64,000 nt of DNA, from assembly GCA_041228345.1 (NCBI GenBank), contig CP166131.1:2349001-2413000 (forward strand). The letters are read 5' to 3'. This DNA is from Alphaproteobacteria bacterium LSUCC0396. Lineage in GTDB: Bacteria > Pseudomonadota > Alphaproteobacteria > Puniceispirillales > Puniceispirillaceae. A program made the translations under genes and the position numbers. The notes below the pieces were generated by a model, which worked only from the letters and a program-made list of their open reading frames with translations, made no database searches and was not told the DNA's origin. Shown here piece by piece: positions 52,372-61,175 of the stretch. The number at the start of each line of letters is the position of its first letter. Within the stretch, counting starts at the first letter, position 1.

Positions 52372-54198
52372 ATGAAACTTGAAGGAGGGTTCATTAATAA
52401 TCTCAGCAAAGTTTACGGTATCTATACACTTGGATTCCTTGGCTTTGTAATCCTCATGGCAATCCTTGAACAAGCAGGCGTCAGTGCGGATGCAATTGGC
52501 TGGATGTTCGTCGGATTTACCATTTTCATCTACGCCCTGATCGGTGTGTTATCTCGAACCATGGAGTCTAGCGAATATTACGTCGCCGGACGAGAGGTGC
52601 CGGCGGTCTTTAACGGTATGGCAACAGCTGCCGACTGGATGTCGGGAGCTTCGTTTATTGCGATGGCTGGCGGTATCTATCTGAAGGGTTACCCTTATAT
52701 GGCGTTCCTTGTCGGATGGACTGGTGGCTATGTGCTGGTGGCAAGCCTTTTAGCGCCGTATTTGCGCAAATTCGGTTGTTATACAGTGCCTGATTTCATC
52801 GGCACTCGTTATGGCGGTAATCTCGCGCGTTTTTGTGCGGTTGTTATTCTTGTGGTCGCGTCTTTCACCTATGTGACAGCGCAAATCACCGGAACTGGCA
52901 TCGTGGCATCGCGTGCGCTGAATATTCCGTTTACGGTGGCAGTCTGGATCGGTCTTGCCGGTATCCTGTTCTGCTCGATGCTTGGCGGAATGAAGGCGGT
53001 TACTTGGACACAGGTTGCACAATATATCGTTTTGATTATTGCCTATTTGTTGCCAGTGTTCTGGATGTCGAACAAATTCGATTATGGTCTGATACCTCAT
53101 TTGTCACAATTTGATGCGGTTCTTCGGGTTCAAGAACTCGAAGCCTTGCATAATGTTGGTGCCTTGAAACCGACGCCTGAGGCGCAGGCTGCTGCCGGCG
53201 GTCTTGCGGCGCTCACAGTCGGTATCAATGATGCCAGCGATACATTGATGGCAAAATGGAAGTTTCTGACCTTGGTCATTTGTATGATGGCAGGTACAGC
53301 GTCACTTCCACATGTGTTGATGCGTTATTTCACAACATCATCTGTAAGAGCCGCCAGACAGTCAGTTGGTTGGTCGCTTGTATTCATTTGCTTGTTGTAT
53401 CTGACGGCACCAGCTCTGGCTACGTTCACCAAGCTTTCACTGCTTGATCCGAACCTTGCAACTGGCATCATTGGCAAATCTATCGCTGATGTGAACTCGC
53501 TTGAGTGGGTGCAGAAATGGTCGCAAGTTGGGTTTCTGAAAGTCTTTGACGGTAACGGTGACGGTATCCTGCAGATCAACGAGTTTTTCATGAAGGGTGA
53601 TATTGTGGTTCTGGCAACGCCAGAGATTGCAGGTCTTCCTTATGTGATCTCAGGATTGGTTGCTGCTGGTGGTCTGGCAGCTGCGATGTCAACGGCTGAC
53701 GGCTTGCTGCTGGCCATTGCAAACGCTTTGTCACATGATCTGTACTACAAGATTATTGATCCAAAGGCTGACACAAAGACCCGTCTGGTGGTTGCCCGTA
53801 TCCTGCTCTTGGGTGTTGGTGCTGCTGGCGCGTTTGTGGCGGCTCAGGGATTGACCGGAATCTTGGGTGCGGTTGCGTGGGCGTTCTGCTTTGCCAATTC
53901 GGGCCTGTTCTTCCCACTTGTCCTTGGTGTCTGGTGGAAGCGGGCAAACCGTCAGGGTGCTGTTGCCGGCATGATTGGTGGTTTTGGCGCCGGTTTCTGG
54001 TACCTCTATATGGTCCAGTTCGGCGGCATGACCCCGTGGTTGGGCCTCGATGGTCTGCGCTTTGGTATGATCGGTATGCCGGTCAGTCTTGTGCTGATGA
54101 TCGTGGTATCACTTGCCACCGAGGCGCCGGATGAGGAGACCATGAAAATGGTTGATGAAATCCGTATTCCAAAGGGCAAAGTTGTTTCTGACGGCTAA
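52372..54198 (+). CDS. Sodium:solute symporter family protein (VC2705 subgroup), large subunit
   Basis: 608 residues from ATG 52372 after AGGAGG; an upstream frame extension overlaps the small-subunit gene. About 13 membrane helices. Signatures near residue 80 (AADWMSGASFIAMAGGIYLK) and 430 (AAAMSTADGLLLAIANALSH). Between them a loop holds DGNGDGILQINE (residues 393-404), which fits the 12-residue EF-hand calcium loop exactly in its key positions (D, N, D, G, L, E). Members move acetate, propionate or other carboxylates with sodium. The downstream prpE supports a short-chain acid. Confidence 0.92.
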   Translation: MKLEGGFINNLSKVYGIYTLGFLGFVILMAILEQAGVSADAIGWMFVGFTIFIYALIGVLSRTMESSEYYVAGREVPAVFNGMATAADWMSGASFIAMAGGIYLKGYPYMAFLVGWTGGYVLVASLLAPYLRKFGCYTVPDFIGTRYGGNLARFCAVVILVVASFTYVTAQITGTGIVASRALNIPFTVAVWIGLAGILFCSMLGGMKAVTWTQVAQYIVLIIAYLLPVFWMSNKFDYGLIPHLSQFDAVLRVQELEALHNVGALKPTPEAQAAAGGLAALTVGINDASDTLMAKWKFLTLVICMMAGTASLPHVLMRYFTTSSVRAARQSVGWSLVFICLLYLTAPALATFTKLSLLDPNLATGIIGKSIADVNSLEWVQKWSQVGFLKVFDGNGDGILQINEFFMKGDIVVLATPEIAGLPYVISGLVAAGGLAAAMSTADGLLLAIANALSHDLYYKIIDPKADTKTRLVVARILLLGVGAAGAFVAAQGLTGILGAVAWAFCFANSGLFFPLVLGVWWKRANRQGAVAGMIGGFGAGFWYLYMVQFGGMTPWLGLDGLRFGMIGMPVSLVLMIVVSLATEAPDEETMKMVDEIRIPKGKVVSDG

Positions 54199-54239
54199 GC
54201 ACAATCTTCCGGTCTTCTGATCGGAAATACCAATTCTTT

Positions 54240-54280
54240 AATGGAGCAGAGGGGTTCTTCTGCTCCATTTTTTATTTTTC
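54240..54280 (+). terminator. Rho-independent terminator after the symporter genes
   Basis: An 11-bp stem (AATGGAGCAGA with TCTGCTCCATT), an 8-base loop, then TTTTT-A-TTTTT. It lies 42 bases after the symporter stop and ends that transcription unit. Confidence 0.9.
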
Positions 54281-54292
54281 AAAAATTCTTTT

Positions 54293-54721
54293 GTGAAAAA
54301 GCGTCCACAAATCGAACAAATCATGCCAATCTTTACTGGTATAAACAAATATGCATGGATGGCTTTGATGGAAACAGGGTTTGGGGCAACCGTACTGGTT
54401 ATTGACTATATTCTTGGTGCTGCAATGTGGACCTTGATTGGCCGGTTTGGCATGGCGATATTTGTTGCCGAATATTCCGACTTTTTCTTCATGCGCGCTT
54501 TTGTAAAAATTACCCAGCCGATGATTGATGCAACGGCAAAACTGACACCGCCGTTTCTAATCGACCGGTTCAAACCGCTCTATGTGGCTTGGTTCCTGTT
54601 TATGATCCGGTTTTATCTTATGCCTGGGCTTCTTGGCTATGATGTTATGGGTATGCTTTCATTTCCATTGGAGTCCGATATCGCGCTGGTGATCTATGAT
54701 ATTGGCCAGATTTTCCGCTAA
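54293..54721 (+). CDS. Small membrane protein of unknown function
   Basis: 142 residues from GTG 54293; ATG 54323 would give 132. Two or three hydrophobic segments (AWMALMETGFGATVLVIDYI near 21, an aromatic-rich FLFMIRFYLMPGLLG near 100). The pattern of charged and aromatic residues suggests an inner-membrane protein. I do not recognise the family. It lies just after the terminator and before prpE on the same strand, so it may be cotranscribed with prpE. Confidence 0.6.
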   Translation: MKKRPQIEQIMPIFTGINKYAWMALMETGFGATVLVIDYILGAAMWTLIGRFGMAIFVAEYSDFFFMRAFVKITQPMIDATAKLTPPFLIDRFKPLYVAWFLFMIRFYLMPGLLGYDVMGMLSFPLESDIALVIYDIGQIFR

Positions 54722-54796
54722 TTAAAAATTGCCAAGCCATGATAAATTTTGCGCAAAAAGGGCAACAGGCAAAAAGGCAAAAAAGAAAGTGCAGCT

Positions 54797-56701
54797 ATGG
54801 GGAATTATAAAGAAATCTATCAACAGGCAACCGAGGATAAAGCTGCATTCTGGCTTGATGCCGCCGCACAGATTGACTGGATAGTCCCGCCAAAAACCGG
54901 CCTTGATACCAGCAATCCACCGTTTTACCGTTGGTTTCCCGATGGTCAGATGAACAGCTGTTTTAACGCCGTGGATCGTCATGTTCTTGCCGGTCGAGGC
55001 GCGCAGAATGCGATCATCTACGACTCGCCGATTACCGGACAGAAATCAACCCTGACCTATGCCGAATTGCAACAGCAGACGGCAAGGTTTGCCGGAATGC
55101 TTGCCGGCCTTGGTGTGGCAAAAGGTGATCGGGTTATCATCTATATGCCGATGATCCCACAAGCCGTTGTGGCGATGCTTGGCTGCGCGCGGCTTGGTGC
55201 GATCCATTCGGTTGTGTTTGGCGGCTTTGCTGCGGCCGAGCTTGCCAAGCGGATTGATGATTGTACCCCAAAGGTGATTATCAGCGCATCCTGCGGCCAT
55301 GAGCCGGGGCGCATCGTCGAATATAAGCCATTGCTTGACGGGGCTATTGATGCGGCAATGCACAAGCCCGATCATTGCGTTATCGTCCAGCGTGAGGCAT
55401 TGCGCGCTGATCTCGTCGATAGACGCGATCTGGAATGGCAGGCGGCGCATGATGGTGCGCCCGAATTACCGCCTGCCACCCTAAAGGCAACCGATCCCCT
55501 ATATATTCTCTACACATCTGGCACGACAGGCCAGCCCAAAGGCGTGGTTCGCGATAATGGCGGCCATGCGGTTGCCCTGAATTGGTCGATGCGGCATATC
55601 TATGATATGCAGCCGGGCGATGTCTATTGGGCGGCGTCTGACATTGGCTGGGTGGTCGGACATTCTTACATTGTCTACGCCCCATTGCTGTTTGGATGCA
55701 CTAGCATCTTGTTTGAGGGAAAGCCGATTGGCACGCCAGATGCGGGCGTGTTCTGGCGGGTTATTTCTGAACATAAGGTCAAGGCTCTATTTACCGCCCC
55801 TACGGCGTTTCGCGCCATCAAGCGGGCTGACCCAGACGGTGCCTTTTTAAAGGATTATGATACTGCATGCCTGAAATACCTGTTTCTGGCGGGTGAGCGG
55901 GCTGATCCTGATACGATTAGCTGGGCCGAAAAACAGCTAAAAGTTCCGGTTATTGATCATTGGTGGCAAACCGAAACCGGATGGTCAATCTGCGCCAATC
56001 CGATGGGGATTGAACATCTGCCGGTAAAGCTTGGCTCGCCATCATTGCCGATGCCCGGTTATGAAATTGATATTTTGGATGCTGATGGCGCGATATTGCC
56101 GGCTGGTGAGCTTGGGGCGATTGCGGTCAAACTGCCATTGCCGCCGTCAGGTCTTGCCACAATTTGGGGCGCGGATGATGCCTATGTCGAAAAATATCTA
56201 AGCCGGTTTCCCGGCTATTATGAAACCGGTGATGCTGGTTATTGTGATGCCGATGGCTATCTCTACATCATGGCGCGCACGGATGATGTGATTAATGTTG
56301 CCGGACACCGGCTGTCTACCGGTCAGTTAGAAGAGGTGCTGGCCGATCACCCTGACATTGCCGAATGCGCGGTTATTGGGGTCGCAGATCAGCTAAAGGG
56401 GCAATTGCCGCTTGGCCTGATTTGTCTCTATCCGAATTGTAACCGGCCGCAAAATGACATCACCACCGAGGCGATCGCTCTTGTAAAGGAGCGCGTGGGG
56501 CGCGTTTCGGCATTCAATTTGGTTGTGGTTATTGATCGCTTGCCAAAAACCCGGTCGGGTAAGGTGCTTCGCGGCACCATGGCAAAGATTGCTGATAATG
56601 AGAGCTGGACCATGCCAGCGACTATTGATGATCCGGTAATTCTTGATGAAATTACAATTGCGCTGCAGTCACTTGGTTATGCTGGTGGCGTAAAAAAATG
56701 A
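54797..56701 (+). CDS. prpE: Propionyl-CoA synthetase
   Basis: 634 residues from ATG 54797, near the family length (628 in E. coli); the frame is open to 54749. ANL motifs: ILYTSGTTGQPKGVVRDNGG near residue 238, HWWQTETGWSIC near 392, YYETGDAGYCDADGYLYIMA near 475 and the lysine in KTRSGKVLRGTMAKI near 590. The RDNGGH and DHWWQTETGW sequences separate PrpE from acetyl-CoA synthetase. It activates propionate (or acetate less well) to its CoA ester, a likely consumer of the acid imported by the symporter upstream. Confidence 0.92.
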   Translation: MGNYKEIYQQATEDKAAFWLDAAAQIDWIVPPKTGLDTSNPPFYRWFPDGQMNSCFNAVDRHVLAGRGAQNAIIYDSPITGQKSTLTYAELQQQTARFAGMLAGLGVAKGDRVIIYMPMIPQAVVAMLGCARLGAIHSVVFGGFAAAELAKRIDDCTPKVIISASCGHEPGRIVEYKPLLDGAIDAAMHKPDHCVIVQREALRADLVDRRDLEWQAAHDGAPELPPATLKATDPLYILYTSGTTGQPKGVVRDNGGHAVALNWSMRHIYDMQPGDVYWAASDIGWVVGHSYIVYAPLLFGCTSILFEGKPIGTPDAGVFWRVISEHKVKALFTAPTAFRAIKRADPDGAFLKDYDTACLKYLFLAGERADPDTISWAEKQLKVPVIDHWWQTETGWSICANPMGIEHLPVKLGSPSLPMPGYEIDILDADGAILPAGELGAIAVKLPLPPSGLATIWGADDAYVEKYLSRFPGYYETGDAGYCDADGYLYIMARTDDVINVAGHRLSTGQLEEVLADHPDIAECAVIGVADQLKGQLPLGLICLYPNCNRPQNDITTEAIALVKERVGRVSAFNLVVVIDRLPKTRSGKVLRGTMAKIADNESWTMPATIDDPVILDEITIALQSLGYAGGVKK

Positions 56702-56846
56702 CGCTGTACTGGCGCTTTTTTTGGAAAAGCGGTCAGGATATCAACGAATGTGACGCCGTTTGATAAATGCGCGGTAAAAATCGTTGCGTTTCAAGCTGGA
56801 TTTGCCTTAAACAAAACCATCGCCACCTGCATTTAGAGAAACCAAA

Positions 56847-58037
56847 ATGTTTGAAAAATTCCAGCCTGCAAAAGCCGATCCGATTCTGGGTCTTTCCAAG
56901 CTATTTCAAGCCGATCCGCGTGCCGAAAAAATTGACCTCGGTGTTGGTGTCTACAAGGATGACAGTGGCATAACACCGGTTATGACTGCAGTGAAAAAGG
57001 CCGAGGCGCGGCTCTTGCAGGAACAGAATTCAAAAGCCTATGTTTCGCTTGCTGGTGCCGAATTATTCCGTGATCAGATGCGTGATCTTGTGCTGGGCGA
57101 TGCGGTGGCGGCTGATCGGGTGGCGACATTGCAGACGCCGGGCGGCACAGGTGCAATCCGGCAGGTTTTCGAGTCAATGAAAATCCTGAATCCTGACTGC
57201 ACAATCTGGATCAGCGATCCCAGTTGGCCGTCGCATATGAGCATGGCAACGCATATGGGCTTTAAAGCCCGCGGCTATCCATATTTTGACAATGAAACGC
57301 GCCTTGTTGATACCGACGCAATGATGGCGTCGTTTCAAGAGCTGAAAGCCGGCGACCTGTTGCTGCTTCATGGGTGCTGTCATAACCCCACTGGGGCAAA
57401 TATCGACATGGACACATGGAAGGCAATCACCGATTTGGTTATCGAAAAAGGGGTAATGCCGTTCATTGATATCGCCTATCAGGGGTTTGGTGATGGGCTG
57501 GATCGGGATGCTGCGCCGCTTCGTCATATGGCGTCGCGTGTGCCGGAAATGTTTATCGCTGCATCATGTTCTAAGAATTTTGGGCTTTACCGTGACCGCG
57601 TTGGCATTGCGATGATGATTGCAAAAGACGCTGATACGGCCGAGGTGGTGCAAGGCAATTTGGCGGTTTTAAATCGGCTAAATTACTCATTTGCGCCTGA
57701 TCATGGCGCTGCTGTGGTAGGAATGATCCTTGCCGATGCCGAATTGCGCGCGGAATGGATGGCTGAGCTTGAAGATATGCGCATGACAATGTTGACGATC
57801 CGGCAAAATCTTGCCGATGCACTGCGCCAGCAATGTAATTCTGATCATTTTGATTTTGTCGCCCATCACCGCGGGATGTTTTCGCGCCTTGGATTAAATG
57901 CCGAGCAGGTTTTGTCGCTTCGTGATGATCACGGTATGTATGTCGTTGGCGATAGCCGCATCAATATTGCTGGCTTGGCCGGAAATCGTCATCTGCCATT
58001 CGCTATTGCGGTTGCGAAGGTTGCGACAGTTTCCTAA
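56847..58037 (+). CDS. Class I aromatic/aspartate aminotransferase (TyrB/AspC type)
   Basis: 396 residues, PLP fold type I. KIDLGVGVYKDDSGITPVM near residue 31, LQTPGGTGAIRQV near 92, CHNPTGANID near 175 and the PLP lysine in ASCSKNFGLYRDRVG near 240. The family transfers amino groups between aromatic amino acids or aspartate and 2-oxoglutarate. Its start is 145 bases after prpE; the TPP enzyme follows 73 bases later. Specificity between Tyr, Phe and Asp cannot be settled by sequence alone. Confidence 0.9.
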   Translation: MFEKFQPAKADPILGLSKLFQADPRAEKIDLGVGVYKDDSGITPVMTAVKKAEARLLQEQNSKAYVSLAGAELFRDQMRDLVLGDAVAADRVATLQTPGGTGAIRQVFESMKILNPDCTIWISDPSWPSHMSMATHMGFKARGYPYFDNETRLVDTDAMMASFQELKAGDLLLLHGCCHNPTGANIDMDTWKAITDLVIEKGVMPFIDIAYQGFGDGLDRDAAPLRHMASRVPEMFIAASCSKNFGLYRDRVGIAMMIAKDADTAEVVQGNLAVLNRLNYSFAPDHGAAVVGMILADAELRAEWMAELEDMRMTMLTIRQNLADALRQQCNSDHFDFVAHHRGMFSRLGLNAEQVLSLRDDHGMYVVGDSRINIAGLAGNRHLPFAIAVAKVATVS

Positions 58038-58110
58038 GATTTGACGGCAATCCGGTGGTTTGATGGCGCCGTTTGCGCCCTCTTATTCGGTTTTCTTGGG
58101 AAAAATTATC

Positions 58111-59778
58111 ATGTCATCTGATGTAAAATATGGCGGCGCTCTGTTAATGGATTGCCTGATCGCACTTGGCGGCACCAAGGGCTTTGGTGTCCCGGGCGAG
58201 AGCTATCTTGCGGTTCTTGATGCGATGTATGATCGCATGGGCAAATTTGATTTGATGCTGTGCCGGAATGAAGGCGGGGCTGCCTATATGGCCGAGGCAT
58301 GGGGCAAATTGACCGGCACGCCCGGTCTTTGTTTTGTTACACGTGGCCCGGGTGCAACCAACGCCTCGATTGGCATCCATACCGCGACGCAAAACTCAAC
58401 GCCGATGATTGTCTTTGTCGGGCAGGTTGGTGTTGGTATGAAGGGGCGCGAGGCCTTTCAGGAAATTGAATATTCACACTATTTTGGCAAGGTTGCGAAA
58501 TGGGTTGTCGAAATTGACGATGCTGACCGCATTCCTGAGATAATGTCGCGTGCATGGGCAACCGCGCTTAGCGGCAGGCCGGGGCCAGTTGTCGTGGCCT
58601 TGCCCGAGGATATGCTGACAGCGCCGACCAGTGCCAAGGCCTGTGCACCGGTGAACATTCCCGCGCCTGATATATCGCCGGCCCAGCGTGATCAGCTTGC
58701 CGGCCTATTAATGGCTGCGAGACGCCCGCTGATCCTTTATGGGGGTGCTGGCTGGACCAGCGATGCTGCGCGTCAGCTTGAGGCCTTTGCCGGGGCTAAT
58801 CACCTGCCGCTGGTGGCGGCGTTCCGCTTTCATGATATCTGCGATAATTACCATCCAAGCTATGTTGGCGATGCTGGTGTTGGGATGCTTGGCTATATCA
58901 AAACGCTCCTTGGTGAGGCTGACCTGATTATCGCAATCAATGTGCGGTTTGGTGAATGCACGACCGACGGCTATAGCCTGTTTGACTGTCCCAACATGAA
59001 ACCAAAGCTGGTTCATTGCCACCCGTCTGATGATGAAATCGGCAAAATCTACGCCGCTGATTTACCGCTTCAGGCAACGCCGAATGCAATGGCCGCCGCC
59101 TTGTCAACGATCAGTCTTGAGGCTGATCCGGTGCGCCAAGGCTGGGTTACTGCCGCCAAGGCCGCCTATGATGCCAGCTATAGCGTGAAATCACAGCCGG
59201 GCAGCCTAGATATGGGCGAGGTCATGCAGCATATCCGCGAGGTCATACCGGATGATGCGATTATCACCAATGGCGCTGGAAATTTTGCCATTTGGCCCAA
59301 TAAATTCCTGAAATTTGGTCTGAAATCACGACTTTTGGCACCGCAAAGCGGGGCAATGGGATATGGCGTTCCAGCGGCAATTGCTGCAAAGGCGTATGAT
59401 CCTAGCCGGTTTGTTCTCTGCTTTGCTGGTGATGGCGATTTCCAGATGAACGGCAACGAGCTTGGTTCGGCAATGCAGTGCGGTTTGCAGCCGATTATCC
59501 TGATTGTGAATAATGGTACCTATGGTACCATTCGGATGCATCAGGAACGTAATTATCCCGAACGCGTGTCAGGCACTGAACTAGTGAATCCGGATTTTGT
59601 TACCCTTGCCAAGGCCTATGGTTTTTACGGTGAGCGGGTCGAAAATACTGCAGATTTCGCGGATGCTTTTGCGCGTGCCTGTGCGTCTAAAACTGGTGCT
59701 GTTCTTGATCTTATTGTGTCAACCGAAGGGATTACCCCGCACCAGACTATCAATGATCTTCGCCAAGCCAGCCGTTAA
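58111..59778 (+). CDS. Thiamine pyrophosphate-dependent enzyme, acetolactate synthase-like
   Basis: 555 residues from ATG 58111; the frame is open to 58060. Three TPP-family domains: pyrimidine-binding (catalytic Glu in RNEGGAAYMAEA near 50; FVTRGPGATNASIGIHTA near 80), a central domain (GGAGWTSDAARQL near 212) and the PP domain with GDGDFQMNGNEL near 445 and NNGTYGTIRMHQER near 470. It does not look like Xsc. Possible roles are acetolactate synthase-like or a 2-oxo-acid decarboxylase working on a product of the aminotransferase upstream. No regulatory small subunit is nearby. Confidence 0.82.
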   Translation: MSSDVKYGGALLMDCLIALGGTKGFGVPGESYLAVLDAMYDRMGKFDLMLCRNEGGAAYMAEAWGKLTGTPGLCFVTRGPGATNASIGIHTATQNSTPMIVFVGQVGVGMKGREAFQEIEYSHYFGKVAKWVVEIDDADRIPEIMSRAWATALSGRPGPVVVALPEDMLTAPTSAKACAPVNIPAPDISPAQRDQLAGLLMAARRPLILYGGAGWTSDAARQLEAFAGANHLPLVAAFRFHDICDNYHPSYVGDAGVGMLGYIKTLLGEADLIIAINVRFGECTTDGYSLFDCPNMKPKLVHCHPSDDEIGKIYAADLPLQATPNAMAAALSTISLEADPVRQGWVTAAKAAYDASYSVKSQPGSLDMGEVMQHIREVIPDDAIITNGAGNFAIWPNKFLKFGLKSRLLAPQSGAMGYGVPAAIAAKAYDPSRFVLCFAGDGDFQMNGNELGSAMQCGLQPIILIVNNGTYGTIRMHQERNYPERVSGTELVNPDFVTLAKAYGFYGERVENTADFADAFARACASKTGAVLDLIVSTEGITPHQTINDLRQASR

Positions 59779-59801
59779 TTACTAGCCAGCCGGTAATTAA
59801 T
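59766..59801. repeat. 18-bp tandem duplication over the stop codon of the TPP enzyme gene
   Basis: AGCCAGCCGTTAATTACT and AGCCAGCCGGTAATTAAT are adjacent; the gene's stop TAA (59776-59778) is in the first unit. Confidence 0.9.
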
Positions 59802-59854
59802 GGATAAAGGCACCGGTTTGGGATAGGAGAAATAAAGTGTCAGGAGAGACCGGA

Positions 59855-61033
59855 ATGTCGTTCAATTTTGACGAGGTGATTGACCGCGTTGGTACCCATT
59901 CATCGAAATGGGACACGGTGCAAGCCAAATATGGCGTGTCGCCAAAAACCGGCATTCCGATGTGGGTTGCGGACATGGATTTTCGCGCACCGCCAGCCGT
60001 TCAAGAGGCCTTGGCTGGTGCGCTAGATCATGGTGTTCACGGCTATTTTGGCGATGATAGTGAGTACCGCGCTGCCCTGATCGGCTGGATGAAGCGCCGG
60101 CATCATTGGGATGTAGAGCCTGATTGGATTATCAATGCGCATGGCCTTGGCAATGCCATTAGTCTTTGTCTTCAGGCCTACAGCACGCCCGGTGACGGGG
60201 TTATCGTTTTTTCGCCGGTATATCATGCGTTTGCAAGGATTATCAAAGGCATTGACCGGCGCCTTGTCGAGTCGCCGCTGGTACAGCGTAATGGCCGCTA
60301 TCACATGGATCTGGATGCGCTTGCGGCCAGTCTGACCGGTGATGAAAAGATCGTGCTGTTTTGTTCGCCGCATAATCCGGGTGGGCGGGTCTGGTCGCCC
60401 TTGGAATTGCAACAGCTTGCCGATTTTTGTGAGGCGCATGATTTGACATTGATCAGCGATGAAGTGCATAACGACCTTGTTTTTAAGGGTAATCAGCACC
60501 ATGTCCTCGCCGCGGCGGTACCTTCAGTACGTCACCGGCTGGTCACGCTTGTCGCAACCACCAAAAGTTTTAACCTTGCTGGCTGTATGATCGGCAGCAT
60601 TGTTGTCAGTGATGATGCGCTGCGTGCGCCGCTGGCAAAGGTGGCGTTCGGCGCGGCGGGGATGTCGTTTAACCGGATTGGGATGTTGATGTGTACCGCT
60701 GCATGGCAGCATGGTGATGAATGGCTTGATGCGTTGCTTGACTATCTTGCCGAGAATAAGCTTATTTTTGATGACGGAATTGCGGCCATTCCTGGGTTGC
60801 GGTCAATGCCGATTGAGGCAACCTATCTGTGCTGGGTCAATTTTGCTGATACCGGAATGGATCGGGCTGAATTTACCCGACGTGTTGAACAGCAGGCCGA
60901 GATCGCGGTCAATCATGGCAATAGTTTTGGGGCAGGTGGGGATAGTTTCCTGCGCTTTAATATCGCCTGTCGGCGAGAATTGGTAATTGAGGCGGTGGCG
61001 CGGTTACAGGTGGCGTTTAAGGATTTGCAATAA
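59855..61033 (+). CDS. PatB/MalY-type PLP C-S lyase
   Basis: 392 residues from ATG 59855 (AGGAGA at good spacing; GTG 59837 also possible). FDEVIDRVGTHSSKWD at the N-terminus and PMWVADMDFRAPPAVQ near residue 33 are the PatB/MalY signature. HNPGGRVW near 170 and the PLP lysine in ATTKSFNLAGCMIG near 230 complete it. These enzymes cleave cystathionine, cysteine conjugates or similar thioethers to give a thiol, pyruvate and ammonia. It follows the TPP enzyme by 76 bases. Confidence 0.9.
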   Translation: MSFNFDEVIDRVGTHSSKWDTVQAKYGVSPKTGIPMWVADMDFRAPPAVQEALAGALDHGVHGYFGDDSEYRAALIGWMKRRHHWDVEPDWIINAHGLGNAISLCLQAYSTPGDGVIVFSPVYHAFARIIKGIDRRLVESPLVQRNGRYHMDLDALAASLTGDEKIVLFCSPHNPGGRVWSPLELQQLADFCEAHDLTLISDEVHNDLVFKGNQHHVLAAAVPSVRHRLVTLVATTKSFNLAGCMIGSIVVSDDALRAPLAKVAFGAAGMSFNRIGMLMCTAAWQHGDEWLDALLDYLAENKLIFDDGIAAIPGLRSMPIEATYLCWVNFADTGMDRAEFTRRVEQQAEIAVNHGNSFGAGGDSFLRFNIACRRELVIEAVARLQVAFKDLQ

Positions 61034-61048
61034 TCATCGCATCAGTAA

Positions 61049-61128
61049 ATTTGGCCTTTGATGAATTTGGCCCATCTCTGATTTGGCCCATCTCTGATTT
61101 GGCTTCTCCAAAATTTGGCATTAAGTCC
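61049..61128. repeat. 16-bp tandem repeat, five units
   Basis: Five successive 16-base units each begin ATTTGGC (61049, 61065, 61081, 61097, 61113). Units 2 and 3 are identical (ATTTGGCCCATCTCTG); the outer ones diverge in their second half. Confidence 0.95.
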
Positions 61129-61175
61129 GGTGATAAAGTGGCACCTATCACGCTGAAAGCCCGAAAAGAGAAGAT

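Noticed and set aside
58111-59778. TPP enzyme as sulfoacetaldehyde acetyltransferase (Xsc), which would complete the sulfoacetate pathway
   Set aside because: Its N-terminal and catalytic regions (RNEGGAAYMAEA, FVTRGPGATNAS) follow the acetolactate synthase-like pattern and not Xsc, and it is 8 kb from the sulfonate genes.
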